Source: Nodularia sphaerocarpa UHCC 0038
GTDB taxonomy: Bacteria; Cyanobacteriota; Cyanobacteriia; Cyanobacteriales; Nostocaceae
Direction of reading: 5' to 3'
Assembly (NCBI RefSeq): GCF_022376295.1
Contig: NZ_CP060140.1
Span: 2,546,356-2,610,355 of the forward strand
DNA: 64,000 nt
The position numbers and the translations under genes are program-made. The notes under the pieces were generated by a model, which was not told the DNA's origin, searched no databases, and saw nothing but the letters and a program-made list of their open reading frames with translations. Positions 41,827-51,159 of this stretch are shown here, one piece after another; within the stretch, counting starts at the first letter, position 1; each line of letters begins with the position of its first letter.

Positions 41827-42442
41827 ACCTATATTGTGGATTCATGTCGCTGGATTGGCGATGCTGCCAATTTTTTTAGTCCTGTGTTTATTGTTCTTGT
41901 CTGTGGGTGAACCGCTTTTGCCAGTGTGGATGGAGTTATTTATCGTTGCTGGTGTTGGTGTTTTACCACTGTTATGGATGCAATTACACCGTCCTTTTTA
42001 TATATTTGCCATTTTGGGTGTAGCGCTGAAGCCGGAAAATCTCACGGAGCAACAGCGTAAAATTCTCTGTTTAATTAATACAAAGTTAAATCGTTTTTTG
42101 TCCTTGGTGGCAGCAATATTATTAGTTGGAGTATTGTGGCAACTCTATCAGGTGGTTCCACAACTAGAAAGTTTAGCTAAATTTCTCCCCCAGTGGCGCA
42201 GTTTAGGTTTAGTACTAGCTGCTTTAGCTTTTTTTGCCAGTAATCTATTTTTACAAATACCTGTGAGTGTGGCGCGAGTTTTGGTGACCAATGAGACAGA
42301 ATTTGCGGCGATAGAACCATTATCTTTAGAAAAGATTCAGCAGGATTTTACTATTTTAGGTGTAAGGGTTAATCAAATTGTGCCTCGGATATTTCAATCC
42401 CTGAGAGAGATTCACATAAACCCTCAAAAACCGTTAAAGTAG
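41807..42442 (+). CDS. Conserved cyanobacterial membrane protein next to infB
   Basis: This 211-residue protein has four predicted membrane helices: about residues 15-33 (LAMLPIFLVLCLLFLSVG), 40-57 (MELFIVAGVGVLPLLWM), 98-115 (LSLVAAILLVGVLWQLY) and 133-155 (LVLAALAFFASNLFLQIPV). The basic and polar C-terminal tail ends in a Pro/Lys-rich segment. It fits the family annotated in cyanobacteria as low-complexity tail membrane protein, often found beside infB; that identification is from memory. The function is unknown. It is 266 bp after infB on the same strand. Confidence 0.7.
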   Translation: MASFRSEPILWIHVAGLAMLPIFLVLCLLFLSVGEPLLPVWMELFIVAGVGVLPLLWMQLHRPFYIFAILGVALKPENLTEQQRKILCLINTKLNRFLSLVAAILLVGVLWQLYQVVPQLESLAKFLPQWRSLGLVLAALAFFASNLFLQIPVSVARVLVTNETEFAAIEPLSLEKIQQDFTILGVRVNQIVPRIFQSLREIHINPQKPLK

Positions 42443-42553
42443 ACCCTGATGGGTGTGAAACGAGTTATGCACTTTTTGATCTAGGCAACGTCGTATTTGC
42501 TGAAAGTAAAAACTGCGATAACGGTTGAAGTTAAAACGAAGGAATCAGGAACT

Positions 42554-42751
42554 ATGGCTCAAATTCCATCTGCTAGCGATCGCCAATTTTCTGCTGATCC
42601 GGAAATTTGGTATAGTCTTAAATGCGCGATCGCCACTAGTTCAGGTTTTCAACGCTGGCAACTAGAACACTATACCCAATTGCAGGGACTTCACCTGGAA
42701 AAACAGGTACAAAGATATTTACGAGAAACTTTAGAAACCTTAGCGTACTAA
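42554..42751 (+). CDS. Small protein of unknown function, 65 residues
   Basis: This frame, starting at the ATG at 42554 after CAGGA, encodes a 65-residue soluble protein with a helical C-terminal half (WQLEHYTQLQGLHLEKQVQR). No family is recognised. An upstream ATG at 42497 would add 19 residues of poor quality. The stop codon overlaps the stop of the convergent DUF1400 gene by four bases. It is accepted because of the amphipathic pattern, a sensible ribosome binding site, and the lack of any competing feature. Confidence 0.6.
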   Translation: MAQIPSASDRQFSADPEIWYSLKCAIATSSGFQRWQLEHYTQLQGLHLEKQVQRYLRETLETLAY

Positions 42752-43281
42752 AACTTGAGCAAATCTTGTAGACCTACTTGCAAGCGGCGAAGTTGATGGT
42801 AAGCATTTTCTAAGCGTTCTCCATCAACTTCCACATTTGTCGTGGGATAATTTTGAATGATTTCTAGCAACGTCACCTGCCCATCTTCACTAGCCGAGAG
42901 TATCAAAGCCGCGCGTAAAGCTTGGCGGTCGGCTGTACGAGATGGCGTATGAATAACTTGACTTAGCTCATCGAGGATCACGTTACCAATTGGACTATTG
43001 AGAACTCGGTCTAAAATCACCAAATCGATGTTAACAGGTGTGGTCAAATATGGACGAATTGCTTTGGGGTCTTGTTGCGCTAAAGCGAAATTAACTCTTA
43101 GTGAACGTGAAAGTTCTCCAGTTTCGGCAAAAAGAGATAGTTCCTCCACAGAAATTGATTCCCGGAAAATACCGTATTTTAGCACTACTTGTTCAGCCGC
43201 AAAAGCAGAAGTGTTAAGGAATAACACACACATACTAACTACAAATAAGGCTCGACGCAGCGCTATAAAGTGATACAGCAT
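42748..43281 (-). CDS. Exported DUF1400 domain protein
   Basis: This 177-residue protein has a signal peptide (LFVVSMCVLFLNTSAFA) and then a DUF1400 domain: VVLKYGIFRESISVEELSLF, ETGELSRSL, PKAIRPYLTTPVNIDLVILD and IQNYPTTNVEVDGERL. In cyanobacteria DUF1400 often precedes an alpha/beta hydrolase domain, but here only the DUF1400 part is present, so it is not itself a hydrolase. Its role is unknown. It converges on the small gene at 42554 and is divergent from the beta-helix protein gene. Confidence 0.82.
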   Translation of the reverse strand: MLYHFIALRRALFVVSMCVLFLNTSAFAAEQVVLKYGIFRESISVEELSLFAETGELSRSLRVNFALAQQDPKAIRPYLTTPVNIDLVILDRVLNSPIGNVILDELSQVIHTPSRTADRQALRAALILSASEDGQVTLLEIIQNYPTTNVEVDGERLENAYHQLRRLQVGLQDLLKF

Positions 43282-43581
43282 ATCCCTAGGCTTCGTTTTT
43301 CTAGAATAATATCCATTAAAACTAGTTGTGGTATCTGGCTTGAGGTATCTATCTGACGGAAATTACTATACTATAGGCACATATTTATACTTCTAATCTA
43401 ATTGTTAAGCCAGTGTTAATTGGCTATGGTAGTGTGTTTTTTAGGTTAAGCTGATTTGATTGCGAAACTTAGCTGATTCATTGCTAGTCATGCGATATAG
43501 TTTGGCATGGATGAAATAGCTCTTAGCTGCTATATTTGACCCTGTTTAACCAACTGTAATTCAGCTAACCACAGATATAAA
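43282..43581. other. Divergent promoter region
   Basis: This 300-bp AT-rich stretch between divergent DUF1400 and beta-helix/SLH genes should contain both promoters. I see TATACTATAG-like sequences near 43366 but no known operator. Confidence 0.4.
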
Positions 43582-45279
43582 ATGAAATATTGGGGTTTTC
43601 ATATTTCTATGGCTGCGCCACGCCAGCTATCAGCCAAAAATTTTCGCCTTTTGTTTAGTAGTAACCTCAAATCGAGTTTACCCTTGCGAGCCGGGCTAAC
43701 AGCTTTGTTAGTTGTATCTAGCGGTTCCATATTACTGACTAGCCAGGCAAATGCTGGTGTGACCCACCAACAGACTTTAATGGCGCAAGTTCCTACATCT
43801 GCAACCGTAATTTACGTTAATCCAGAAACTGGTGCAGATACAGATGCTGTTGCTACCACCGCAGATGCACCTTATAAAACTATTACTTTTGCTCTCAGAC
43901 AAGCCCAACCAGGGACAATTATTCAACTAGCACCGGGGACTTATAACAGCGACTCAGGTGAACAATTCCCTCTATTCCTCAATTCAGAAGTTACCCTCCG
44001 GGGTGATGAATCTAGTAAAGGTCAGGCGGTCTTAATTACTGGTGGTGGTTCTTACGCCAGTCGCACCTTTGCCGGACAAAATATTACAATCTTAGCTAAC
44101 AACAATACTACTGTTGCAGGTTTAACTGTAACAAACCCCAATCAGCGTGGTACAGCAGTTTGGGTGGAATCAAGTAATCCCACTATCAAAAATAATACGT
44201 TCACTAACAGTAACAGAGAGGGTGTTTTTCTCACTGGTACAAGTAATGCCAAAGTTGAAAATAACTTGTTTGTGCAGAACCTGGGTAACGGCATTTCCGT
44301 AGCTAGCACAGCTCAAGGTGAAATTCGCAATAACTTATTTCAGGATACAGGTTTTGGTCTAGCTATAGGTGGTACTTCCACACCCCTAGTTGAGGGTAAC
44401 CAAATCATCCAAAACCAAGATGGTCTGTTTATCTCACAATCTGCTAAACCTGTACTGCGTAAGAATGTAATTCAAAACAATAAGCGGGATGGCATTGTTG
44501 CGACTGTCAATGCTCAACCTGACCTTGGTACTAATGAAAGTCCTGGTGGCAATCTCATTCGCAGTAACACGCGTCATGATGTAAATAATTCTACTTCTAA
44601 TACAATTCTCGCTATTGGCAACGATATTGATCAGAGTCGCATTTCTGGCCAAGTAAATTTCGTAGCTGCTACTGTTGACCTACCCACTGGTCAGAGTGCT
44701 TTTAGAGATGTGCCTGAAGGCTACTGGGCAAAAGCTTACATTGAAGCCCTAGCATCGCAAAATATCATTGCTGGTTTTCCTGATGGAACCTTTAAACCCA
44801 ATGATCCTGTAACTCGCGCTCAATTTGCCACCATCGTCACCAAAGCTTTGACACCACCAATTAAACGCACAGCGATTAATTTTAGAGATGTAGCTAATAA
44901 TTTCTGGGCTTACGGTGCAATTCAATCTGCTTACCAAAGTGAATTTCTAGCGGGCTATCCTGATGGGAGATTTCAACCACAGCAGCAAATTCCTAGAGTA
45001 CAGGCACTAGTTTCCTTAGCCAACGGTCTGGGTTTATCTGCGAATAATCAGAATGTTCTTTCTATTTACAGCGATGCTGCCCAGATTCCTAATTACGCAA
45101 TTAGCCCGGTAGCTGCTGCAACTACACGACAATTAGTGATTAACTATCCCACAGCTAGACAACTCAATCCCAATCGTCCCGCAACTAGAGCAGAAATTGC
45201 CGCCTTTGTTTACCAGGCGCTGGTCAATGCTGGACGTGTTGAACCAATTCCTTCACCTTATTTGGTAACGGCTCAGTAA
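43582..45279 (+). CDS. Surface protein with beta-helix (DUF1565) and SLH domains
   Basis: This 565-residue protein has a signal peptide (LTALLVVSSGSILLTSQANA). A DUF1565/parallel beta-helix domain (about residues 75-360) begins VIYVNPETGADTDA and contains repeated coils such as NPTIKNNTFTNSNREGVFL and GEIRNNLFQDTGFGLAI. Three S-layer homology motifs occupy about residues 370-550 (FRDVPEGYWAKAYIEALASQ, FRDVANNFWAYGAIQSAYQS, and a weaker third). SLH domains bind the cell wall or secondary polymers. It may bind or process a surface polysaccharide, but no catalytic residue is identifiable. The ATG at 43609 is an alternative start. Confidence 0.9.
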   Translation: MKYWGFHISMAAPRQLSAKNFRLLFSSNLKSSLPLRAGLTALLVVSSGSILLTSQANAGVTHQQTLMAQVPTSATVIYVNPETGADTDAVATTADAPYKTITFALRQAQPGTIIQLAPGTYNSDSGEQFPLFLNSEVTLRGDESSKGQAVLITGGGSYASRTFAGQNITILANNNTTVAGLTVTNPNQRGTAVWVESSNPTIKNNTFTNSNREGVFLTGTSNAKVENNLFVQNLGNGISVASTAQGEIRNNLFQDTGFGLAIGGTSTPLVEGNQIIQNQDGLFISQSAKPVLRKNVIQNNKRDGIVATVNAQPDLGTNESPGGNLIRSNTRHDVNNSTSNTILAIGNDIDQSRISGQVNFVAATVDLPTGQSAFRDVPEGYWAKAYIEALASQNIIAGFPDGTFKPNDPVTRAQFATIVTKALTPPIKRTAINFRDVANNFWAYGAIQSAYQSEFLAGYPDGRFQPQQQIPRVQALVSLANGLGLSANNQNVLSIYSDAAQIPNYAISPVAAATTRQLVINYPTARQLNPNRPATRAEIAAFVYQALVNAGRVEPIPSPYLVTAQ

Positions 45280-45287
45280 ATTTTTAG

Positions 45288-45326
45288 CTTTGACATCCTT
45301 GTGATTTTCACAGGGTGTCAAAGTAT
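45288..45326. terminator. Bidirectional terminator between convergent genes
   Basis: An inverted repeat, CTTTGACATCC and GGGTGTCAAAG, lies between the end of the beta-helix/SLH gene and the end of the convergent DUF3493 gene. It is likely to serve both strands. Confidence 0.65.
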
Positions 45327-45328
45327 GG

Positions 45329-45598
45329 TTAGGAACGTTTTTGCCGATTTTGCTCCCAGCGCCAGAGGAAAATCATCAGGGCTAAAACTCCGACTTGAAG
45401 AGCTAAGTTAGGCGCAGCGTTATCTAATTCTCGTCCAGCTAGAACTTGAAAAAAGAAAATAAATGCCCCAATTAAAGCAGATGCTCCAAAACCGATATAG
45501 ATAAATTGCCGGAAACCACGATAAGGGGTTGCCATTTCGGCTTTGAGGCGGGCATATTGTTCAGGATGAAGGCGATTTTGAGGATTTTGTTTGACCAT
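45329..45598 (-). CDS. DUF3493 small membrane protein
   Basis: This 89-residue protein matches DUF3493, a family of cyanobacteria and plastids. The N-terminal LHPEQYARLKAEMATPYRGF is characteristic. Two membrane helices follow (IYIGFGASALIGAFIFFFQV and LALQVGVLALMIFLW), then a basic tail. The function is unknown; plastid relatives suggest a thylakoid location. It ends 51 bp from the convergent SLH gene, and its 5' end faces the divergent tRNA-Thr gene at 45632. Confidence 0.85.
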   Translation of the reverse strand: MVKQNPQNRLHPEQYARLKAEMATPYRGFRQFIYIGFGASALIGAFIFFFQVLAGRELDNAAPNLALQVGVLALMIFLWRWEQNRQKRS

Positions 45599-45631
45599 GA
45601 GTAAATAATGCTATAATGTTTTGCTGTACGC

Positions 45632-45703
45632 GCCGATGTGGCTCAGTGGTAGAGCAGCTGATTCGTAATCAGCAGGCCACGGGTTCAAATCCCGTCATCG
45701 GCT
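45632..45703 (+). tRNA. trnT: tRNA-Thr (anticodon CGU)
   Basis: The acceptor arms GCCGATG and CATCGGC pair perfectly. The D arm (GGCTCAGTGGTAGAGC), the anticodon arm GCTGA-TTCGTAA-TCAGC and the T arm CGGGTTCAAATCCCG are all normal. The anticodon is CGT, reading ACG (Thr). The 3' CCA is not encoded. The gene is 72 nt long including the discriminator T. Confidence 0.95.
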
Positions 45704-45875
45704 TGAGTTGAATTACTGAAAAATATTTCACTCCCGGTATTGTCCCATGTAGGATGTTGTTCTGTGCTGCGATCGCCGGAGGCGGGGCTTTGCCCATCGC
45801 TTGCTCTGAATTTTTCTCAGGGATTTTAGCAAAAATATGCATATTTTGTGCTATAAATACAAATTTTAGGGCAAT

Positions 45876-46652
45876 ATGCAAGTTATCTCTCAAGAAAAGC
45901 CGAATACACCCAAACCCCCAACTTTTACTTTTATTGAGGATGAACGCCAGCATCGTAAACAGCGACTCACCGCAGCATTACGTCTGTTTGCGCGCTATGG
46001 TTTTGATGAGGGTATTGCAGGACACATCACGGCACGCGACCCAGAAAACCCAGAACATTTTTGGGTGAACCCCTTAGCGATGCACTTTAGTTCAATTAAA
46101 GTTAGTGATCTAATTCTAGTTAATCAGCAAGGTGAAGTGATTTCGGGCAATTACCCAGTAAATCAAGCAGCTTTTGCGATTCATTCCCAAATTCATGCAG
46201 CGCGTCCCGATGTGGTAGCAGCAGCTCATGCTCATTCAATATATGGTAAAAGCTGGTCTAGTCTCGGTCGTCTCCTCGACCCCCTTACCCAAGATGCCTG
46301 CTCATTCTACCAAGACCACAGCCTGTTTAATGACTATACAGGTGTGGTTTTAGAAGTAGAAGAAGGTCAACGTATTGCCCAAACATTAGGTAGCAATAAA
46401 GCTATAATTCTCAAAAATCACGGGTTGCTGACAGTTGGTCACTCAGTTGATGAGGCTGCTTGGTGGTTTATCACAATGGAGCGCTCTTGTCAAGCTCAAT
46501 TACTAGCTGAGGCTGCTGGTAAACCTAGCCAGATTAAACCTGAGTATGCTAGTTTGGCGCATTCTCAGGTGGGGTCACATTATTTGGGTTGGTTTAGTTT
46601 TCAGCCCTTGTATGAGATGATTGTGCGACAAGAGCCGGACTTGCTGGAGTGA
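45876..46652 (+). CDS. Class II aldolase/adducin family protein
   Basis: This 258-residue protein has the class II aldolase fold. The zinc site is shown by AAAHAHSIYGKSW (two His) and the later His in ILKNHGLLTVGHS. The N-terminal FARYGFDEGIAGHITARDP is typical of the family. It could be an aldolase or epimerase for a sugar phosphate, or a non-catalytic adducin-like member; the neighbourhood gives no clue. The ATG start is preceded by AGGGCAAT. The last 59 bases overlap the convergent GDSL hydrolase gene, an unusually deep overlap. Confidence 0.88.
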   Translation: MQVISQEKPNTPKPPTFTFIEDERQHRKQRLTAALRLFARYGFDEGIAGHITARDPENPEHFWVNPLAMHFSSIKVSDLILVNQQGEVISGNYPVNQAAFAIHSQIHAARPDVVAAAHAHSIYGKSWSSLGRLLDPLTQDACSFYQDHSLFNDYTGVVLEVEEGQRIAQTLGSNKAIILKNHGLLTVGHSVDEAAWWFITMERSCQAQLLAEAAGKPSQIKPEYASLAHSQVGSHYLGWFSFQPLYEMIVRQEPDLLE

Positions 46653-47667
46653 AAGCAAACTTTTTGTGTTGGCGCTTTAGGACTCCTGCTGCACCTAAAG
46701 CACCAAAGGCCAACATCCCCCATGCAGCCCCAGGTTCGGGAACAGATTGCGGTTCCAGTGCCAAGAATGCAGCATCTGCTACCAGGCTATGAGCGCGTGT
46801 TGTGGGATGATTCAAGTCCCAATACAAATACTCGTCGGGGTTACTACAGAGTGTCTGAGCGATCGCGTTGAGGCAAGGTCCAGTAAAATTTGTAAACCCT
46901 AAACTTTGCGGATTACTGAACAGCGAATTGAGATCAAGAGGGATAATGTTTAAACCCAGTGCTGGATTTTGGTTGAAACCTGCGATAAGTGTGGATAGTC
47001 CAGCATTATGCTCTTGGGTTAACTGATTCAGATTGTTAGATATAGATTCACCTAGACTCAATCCTAGTGGCGTATTGCCCAAATTAGATAAATTGGGTAC
47101 TAGCAAATTTTTTACCCCAAAACTGGCTAGGGCTTGTACAGCATTTGATATATTTGCTAAGGTTTGATCAGGGTTGGTAAAAGGCACAAAGTCTAAGGAT
47201 TGGGTGGGTAGATAATCATTTGCACCCAACCAAAGTACATACAGTGCATCAGGATCAACAGGCTGCTGATTTGTATTCAGCAAAGTTTGAAATGCTCCAA
47301 CTTGCTGTGGCAATCCAAAAAGATTAGCATCGATGGTATTTGCTGCTGTGGTAGTGGCTCCGCCAAAAGCAAAGTTAATTCCACCTTGAGGGGTAGCCCC
47401 ATTGACAACTTGAATAAATGGGGTGGGAGAATCTAAATTCAACTTTTGGGCAAGTTCATCTATCCAGATAGGGCCATTGGAAATGCGTCCTGGAAAGTAG
47501 GGTGGGGGTGGAAGTCCAATTCCCGTGGCAGCTTCTGTAGCAGCGAATACATTGCCCGTATCAGACAAACTATCACCAATTACATAAATTCCAGTAAAAG
47601 CTGAAGCCTTTAATGGCAACATGAAAGAAAAGAGGACAAATCCGGCTGCTATGAATTGTGTTTTCAT
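46594..47667 (-). CDS. SGNH/GDSL-type esterase with PEP-CTERM signal
   Basis: This 357-residue exported enzyme has a signal peptide (FIAAGFVLFSFMLPLKASA). The GDSL block I is YVIGDSLSDTGN (Ser nucleophile), block III is WLGANDYL, and the C-terminal catalytic pair is in YWDLNHPTTRAHSLVAD (Asp, His). A PEP-CTERM segment follows: VPEPGAAWGMLAFGALGAAG then KRQHKK. After it come about 18 further residues, where most PEP-CTERM proteins end at the basic cluster; these lie in the overlap with the convergent aldolase gene. It probably hydrolyses a lipid or ester outside the cell. Confidence 0.92.
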   Translation of the reverse strand: MKTQFIAAGFVLFSFMLPLKASAFTGIYVIGDSLSDTGNVFAATEAATGIGLPPPPYFPGRISNGPIWIDELAQKLNLDSPTPFIQVVNGATPQGGINFAFGGATTTAANTIDANLFGLPQQVGAFQTLLNTNQQPVDPDALYVLWLGANDYLPTQSLDFVPFTNPDQTLANISNAVQALASFGVKNLLVPNLSNLGNTPLGLSLGESISNNLNQLTQEHNAGLSTLIAGFNQNPALGLNIIPLDLNSLFSNPQSLGFTNFTGPCLNAIAQTLCSNPDEYLYWDLNHPTTRAHSLVADAAFLALEPQSVPEPGAAWGMLAFGALGAAGVLKRQHKKFAFTPASPALVAQSSHTRAEN

Positions 47668-47995
47668 ATTTATCTGCTCTAAATAAATGTATTAAAAGTT
47701 ACACTTTTCCAGCTAAAAGAAGTGATCAAAGTTGATCAATATACCGCTTGTGTTGATTGCTCTTTGCAAAGCCAAGCACTCTCAATTAGTTGAAATTGCG
47801 TAACTGGAGTTAATACGGTTAGGAATACTTAAAGCACTATAATATAAGTTATATTCACTGAGAATCTATGAATTTACCTGATTTTTATGATTGACAGGTA
47901 TTTTATGAAGTATTTGTAAAGTGAGAATGCCAAAAATTGAGATAGGGAGACAAATAGTCAACCCTACCTTAAGCTATATATTTGCAGCATTTGGC
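47668..47995. other. Spacer between GDSL hydrolase and SLH lipoprotein genes
   Basis: This 328-bp AT-rich spacer contains the GDSL gene promoter region and the 3' flank of nothing else; the SLH lipoprotein gene ends at its right border. An imperfect inverted repeat AAAGTTGATCAATATACC is near 47728. No gene is seen. Confidence 0.4.
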
Positions 47996-49369
47996 TCAGT
48001 TTGGCGATGATCGCTTGACATTCAAAGCCTCACCAGCCGATATACCCTCGCCTAAAGTGCCAAAATACCCCAAAGCCGCCGCAGCTTCAGCGCGAGAAAC
48101 TGGTTTTTTCGGTTGGAACAGGGTTGTATAGCCAAACACCCGGCGTATATTCGATTTTTCGCCATTTGGGAAATCAGCCAGCACGGCGCGTAATGCCTTG
48201 GGGTCAATTTTTCCCGTATCTTGAAAACCCCAGGTTTGCTTGACTGCATCTACATTGGCAGCAGGTAAGGCTTGGCGAGTATCTAGAGGGATTTTCCACA
48301 AAATTAACTGTTCTCGTGTCAGTGGTGCATCAGGTTGAAATAAAACAGCCGTAGAATCGCCAGACAAGGGGCTGGGAATTAGCCCGGCTTCTGCTAACCC
48401 TTGAATTACGGGAAAATCAACATCTGTTTTTGACACATCACTAAAAGTCGGTTGAGTGCTTTCGGATGCCAAGCGTATCTGTTTAGCAGGATTATTAATA
48501 TACATGGCATTGTTAGCCGCAACTAGCCAACGGGCATATTCCCGGCGAGTTATATTTTTGGTTGGTTCAAATGAGTTAGTTATGACATCATTAGAACTGC
48601 TCTTTACTTCCTCAGACTTGAAAGACAAAACACCCAAAGCTGCTAAGTCTTCGATGGATTGACGCAGTTCTGGCGGTGCTTGGTTGAGATCGTTGAATTT
48701 CTGAGATTTTGGTGTAGCTGTCGCAGTCGTTGTGCTATCGGTTGGCTGTGTCGCTACATTATCAGGTAGCGCCGAACCAAGAAGATTTGGATTGCTAGAT
48801 TCAGAACTGGCAGTTTTACTCGGTTGTGCTGCTGCGGTAGTATTAGTTACGTACTCAATAACTAATGCAGTCGCTGTTTGTGGTTGATCAGGTTTGGGGT
48901 TAGTAACTGATTGTGGCTTAATAGACACTTTCACCTGTAAATCTTCGCGACGTGCTTCAAAGGTATCTTCTAAATTATCTGTGGGTTGTTGTAAAATCTG
49001 CCAGTCATTTTTCTGAAACTGGTCACTATAAAAGCTAGTAATAAAATTGCTGGGGTCAGAACTCAGCCAGCGAGTGACTACGCTATTTTCTGAGCCGCTA
49101 GCAGGTGTGACTGATTCTAATTTCGCATTGGGATATAAAGGGATATTTGGGGGAAAGTCAGATGGTAACTCAACTGTGGGTTGGTTCTGCCCTGGTTGCG
49201 GTTGATTTGTCTGAGATTTGCCAAAGATTCCTTGGTTATCTTGTAGCCTGGGATCTGCCGCCAAAGACTGTTCTAGGGTTTTGGCGCTGGGATTGTTACC
49301 ACAAGCTGTTAAAGAAGTAAATAAAATAGTCAAACTTAGTAAGACAGCTGGACGTTTATGCAAAAGCAC
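47996..49369 (-). CDS. SLH-domain lipoprotein
   Basis: This 457-residue protein has a lipoprotein signal peptide with lipobox LTAC (cysteine near residue 23). A soluble region (about residues 70-175) contains FPPNIPLYPNAKLESVTP and a DUF-like fold resembling other cyanobacterial envelope lipoproteins. A Ser/Thr-rich linker follows, then C-terminal S-layer homology repeats (ITRREYARWLVAANNAMY, FSDVSKTDVDFPVIQGLAEA, PLTREQLILWKI, PVSRAEAAAALGYFG). It is probably anchored in a membrane and attached to the cell wall. Its function is unknown. It stands alone, about 135 bp from the next gene on the same strand. Confidence 0.87.
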   Translation of the reverse strand: MLLHKRPAVLLSLTILFTSLTACGNNPSAKTLEQSLAADPRLQDNQGIFGKSQTNQPQPGQNQPTVELPSDFPPNIPLYPNAKLESVTPASGSENSVVTRWLSSDPSNFITSFYSDQFQKNDWQILQQPTDNLEDTFEARREDLQVKVSIKPQSVTNPKPDQPQTATALVIEYVTNTTAAAQPSKTASSESSNPNLLGSALPDNVATQPTDSTTTATATPKSQKFNDLNQAPPELRQSIEDLAALGVLSFKSEEVKSSSNDVITNSFEPTKNITRREYARWLVAANNAMYINNPAKQIRLASESTQPTFSDVSKTDVDFPVIQGLAEAGLIPSPLSGDSTAVLFQPDAPLTREQLILWKIPLDTRQALPAANVDAVKQTWGFQDTGKIDPKALRAVLADFPNGEKSNIRRVFGYTTLFQPKKPVSRAEAAAALGYFGTLGEGISAGEALNVKRSSPN

Positions 49370-49504
49370 AGGAAATCACAAATTACGTGTCTATTCCTAC
49401 CCTAGCGCAGACTATTACAACTAGGCTAAAGTCCAAAAATAAAGGCTGGGGCTATGCCTCGATATATATAAATACTCAGCCCACGCCAGTGGGCTGAAAG
49501 ATTC

Positions 49505-51010
49505 TTACTTTTCAATTTTTGGCGCGGGTAATTGATTTAAAACTCGCCACAGCACGGTGTAGCTACCATCAGCGCGGCGACGCACTGGACGGAAAGCCAG
49601 GATAATATCACTACTGGGAATCTGTTGTAGTTGGTCGGAGGATATAGGCTGACCATTAAAGATGATATCTGGCAGTTGAAATTGCAGCGATCGCACTACA
49701 TAAGTATGGTTTAATTTAGCTTCAGCATTGGCTAAAATGACTTGATTTTGCTGCCAGTTTTGGTCTTTGCCTGTTAAAAAGCGCCTTTTATCTACTTGTA
49801 ACGCATTCAACTGCTTAGGAGGTTGGTAATTCAGCAAAAATTCTCGCGTTGGTGACTCTACAATTTGCAGTTTCTCATCTAACTGCTCCAGGGGGACATC
49901 ACCCACGTCAACCATGAAACTGTAATCCACATCTTGATCCACTAGTTGAAAGCGATCGCCGATCATCTGAAGTGCTAAACTAGGATTAAATCCATCCTTA
50001 GCATCACCCAAAGAGGGGAAAGGATAACGCTCACTAACATTGGGTTGCAATCTATTCCAAAGGATATTCAGGGGACGTTGGAAAGCTGAAGACTGTAATA
50101 CACGGAAAATACCAGTCCGGGGTAATTCCAAAAACTTAGCGTAAATTTGCGGTTCTTGCGGACTCAATCCGTAGGTCAAACGGTCAAGTATTACAGTATT
50201 TTCTCTAGCATCTGTAAAGCGGATTTCTGGGGGAAATAGATATAGTGTTGCCGTTAATATTTGCCTAGCAGTTGCCAAAGTAGTAAGTGCTGACTCAGGG
50301 GCTACTATCGCAGGTTGTACAGGTGGTGCATAATTGGCTATGGCTGTCTTGGCATTTCTCCCAATTATTCGGATTTGCGGGGATAATACTGCTGGAGATG
50401 TGCCTTGTGTTCCAAAACTTTGAGTCGATAAATTTGGTTCTAGTGTTGAAAAAGGTATTGCGGGGTTTCCCAGAAGGGGATACTCTACAGGTGCAATAGA
50501 AAGCACAGGATCTGATAGGCGTTCACCACTGACTAGGGGTAGTTGTCTGACTAAAGCTAATTCACCGCGTCGAGATAACAATCTATCTAGCACTGGGGAT
50601 AGTTTTAATAACTCCTGGCTATTCGTATACAAAGAACAGTAAATTTGATCTGGGGCTGATAAGGGCGCATGGTTTATCGATAAATCCATGTTAGAACTAC
50701 ACAAAGTTTTGGGATTTTTCTGCTGACGATTTACAAAACTTTCTACAGTCTTAACTTGAATTGTTAATTGCCCTCTGACAACTCGGATGCGATTAACATC
50801 TGGACTTGTGAGTGCTTGCTCAATCCGAGCCATAAAATTTAGCTGACGCTGCATTAGTTTCCCGGCATCAGTATAAAATTTTTCATCTGTTGAGTTTGAT
50901 GTAAGATTTTGAGTTAGGGAAGATGCGGACGGATATTCAGCAGCCAAGGTGGTTGCGGGAAAAGAACCTAGACCAAAAGGCAGCAAAAAGCTGAAAAATA
51001 AGTGTCTCAT
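49505..51010 (-). CDS. Large exported protein of unknown function
   Basis: I do not recognise a family for this 501-residue protein. It has a signal peptide at the chosen start (MRHLFFSFLLPFGLGSFPA, cleavage near TLAAE). The rest is a mixed soluble sequence with no obvious repeats, for example RGQLTIQVKTVESFVNR near residue 75 and two cysteines (CSSNMD, YCSLYT) that could form a disulphide. The frame extends 22 codons upstream, but that part resembles a second hydrophobic stretch without a ribosome binding site. It is divergent from sasA. An envelope role is likely from the signal peptide only. Confidence 0.75.
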   Translation of the reverse strand: MRHLFFSFLLPFGLGSFPATTLAAEYPSASSLTQNLTSNSTDEKFYTDAGKLMQRQLNFMARIEQALTSPDVNRIRVVRGQLTIQVKTVESFVNRQQKNPKTLCSSNMDLSINHAPLSAPDQIYCSLYTNSQELLKLSPVLDRLLSRRGELALVRQLPLVSGERLSDPVLSIAPVEYPLLGNPAIPFSTLEPNLSTQSFGTQGTSPAVLSPQIRIIGRNAKTAIANYAPPVQPAIVAPESALTTLATARQILTATLYLFPPEIRFTDARENTVILDRLTYGLSPQEPQIYAKFLELPRTGIFRVLQSSAFQRPLNILWNRLQPNVSERYPFPSLGDAKDGFNPSLALQMIGDRFQLVDQDVDYSFMVDVGDVPLEQLDEKLQIVESPTREFLLNYQPPKQLNALQVDKRRFLTGKDQNWQQNQVILANAEAKLNHTYVVRSLQFQLPDIIFNGQPISSDQLQQIPSSDIILAFRPVRRRADGSYTVLWRVLNQLPAPKIEK

Positions 51011-51159
51011 GTCAAAAATACCGAGCAGATAGGAGCCTGACAAATCTAAAATAGAGATGAAATTGAAGAAATTCAACGACCATCGACAACCGTCAGTCCA
51101 TTCTACTTTCTGTTAAGCGAAGCGTCGCCAGGTTGTTACCAGTGCTGAAACACGATTAC

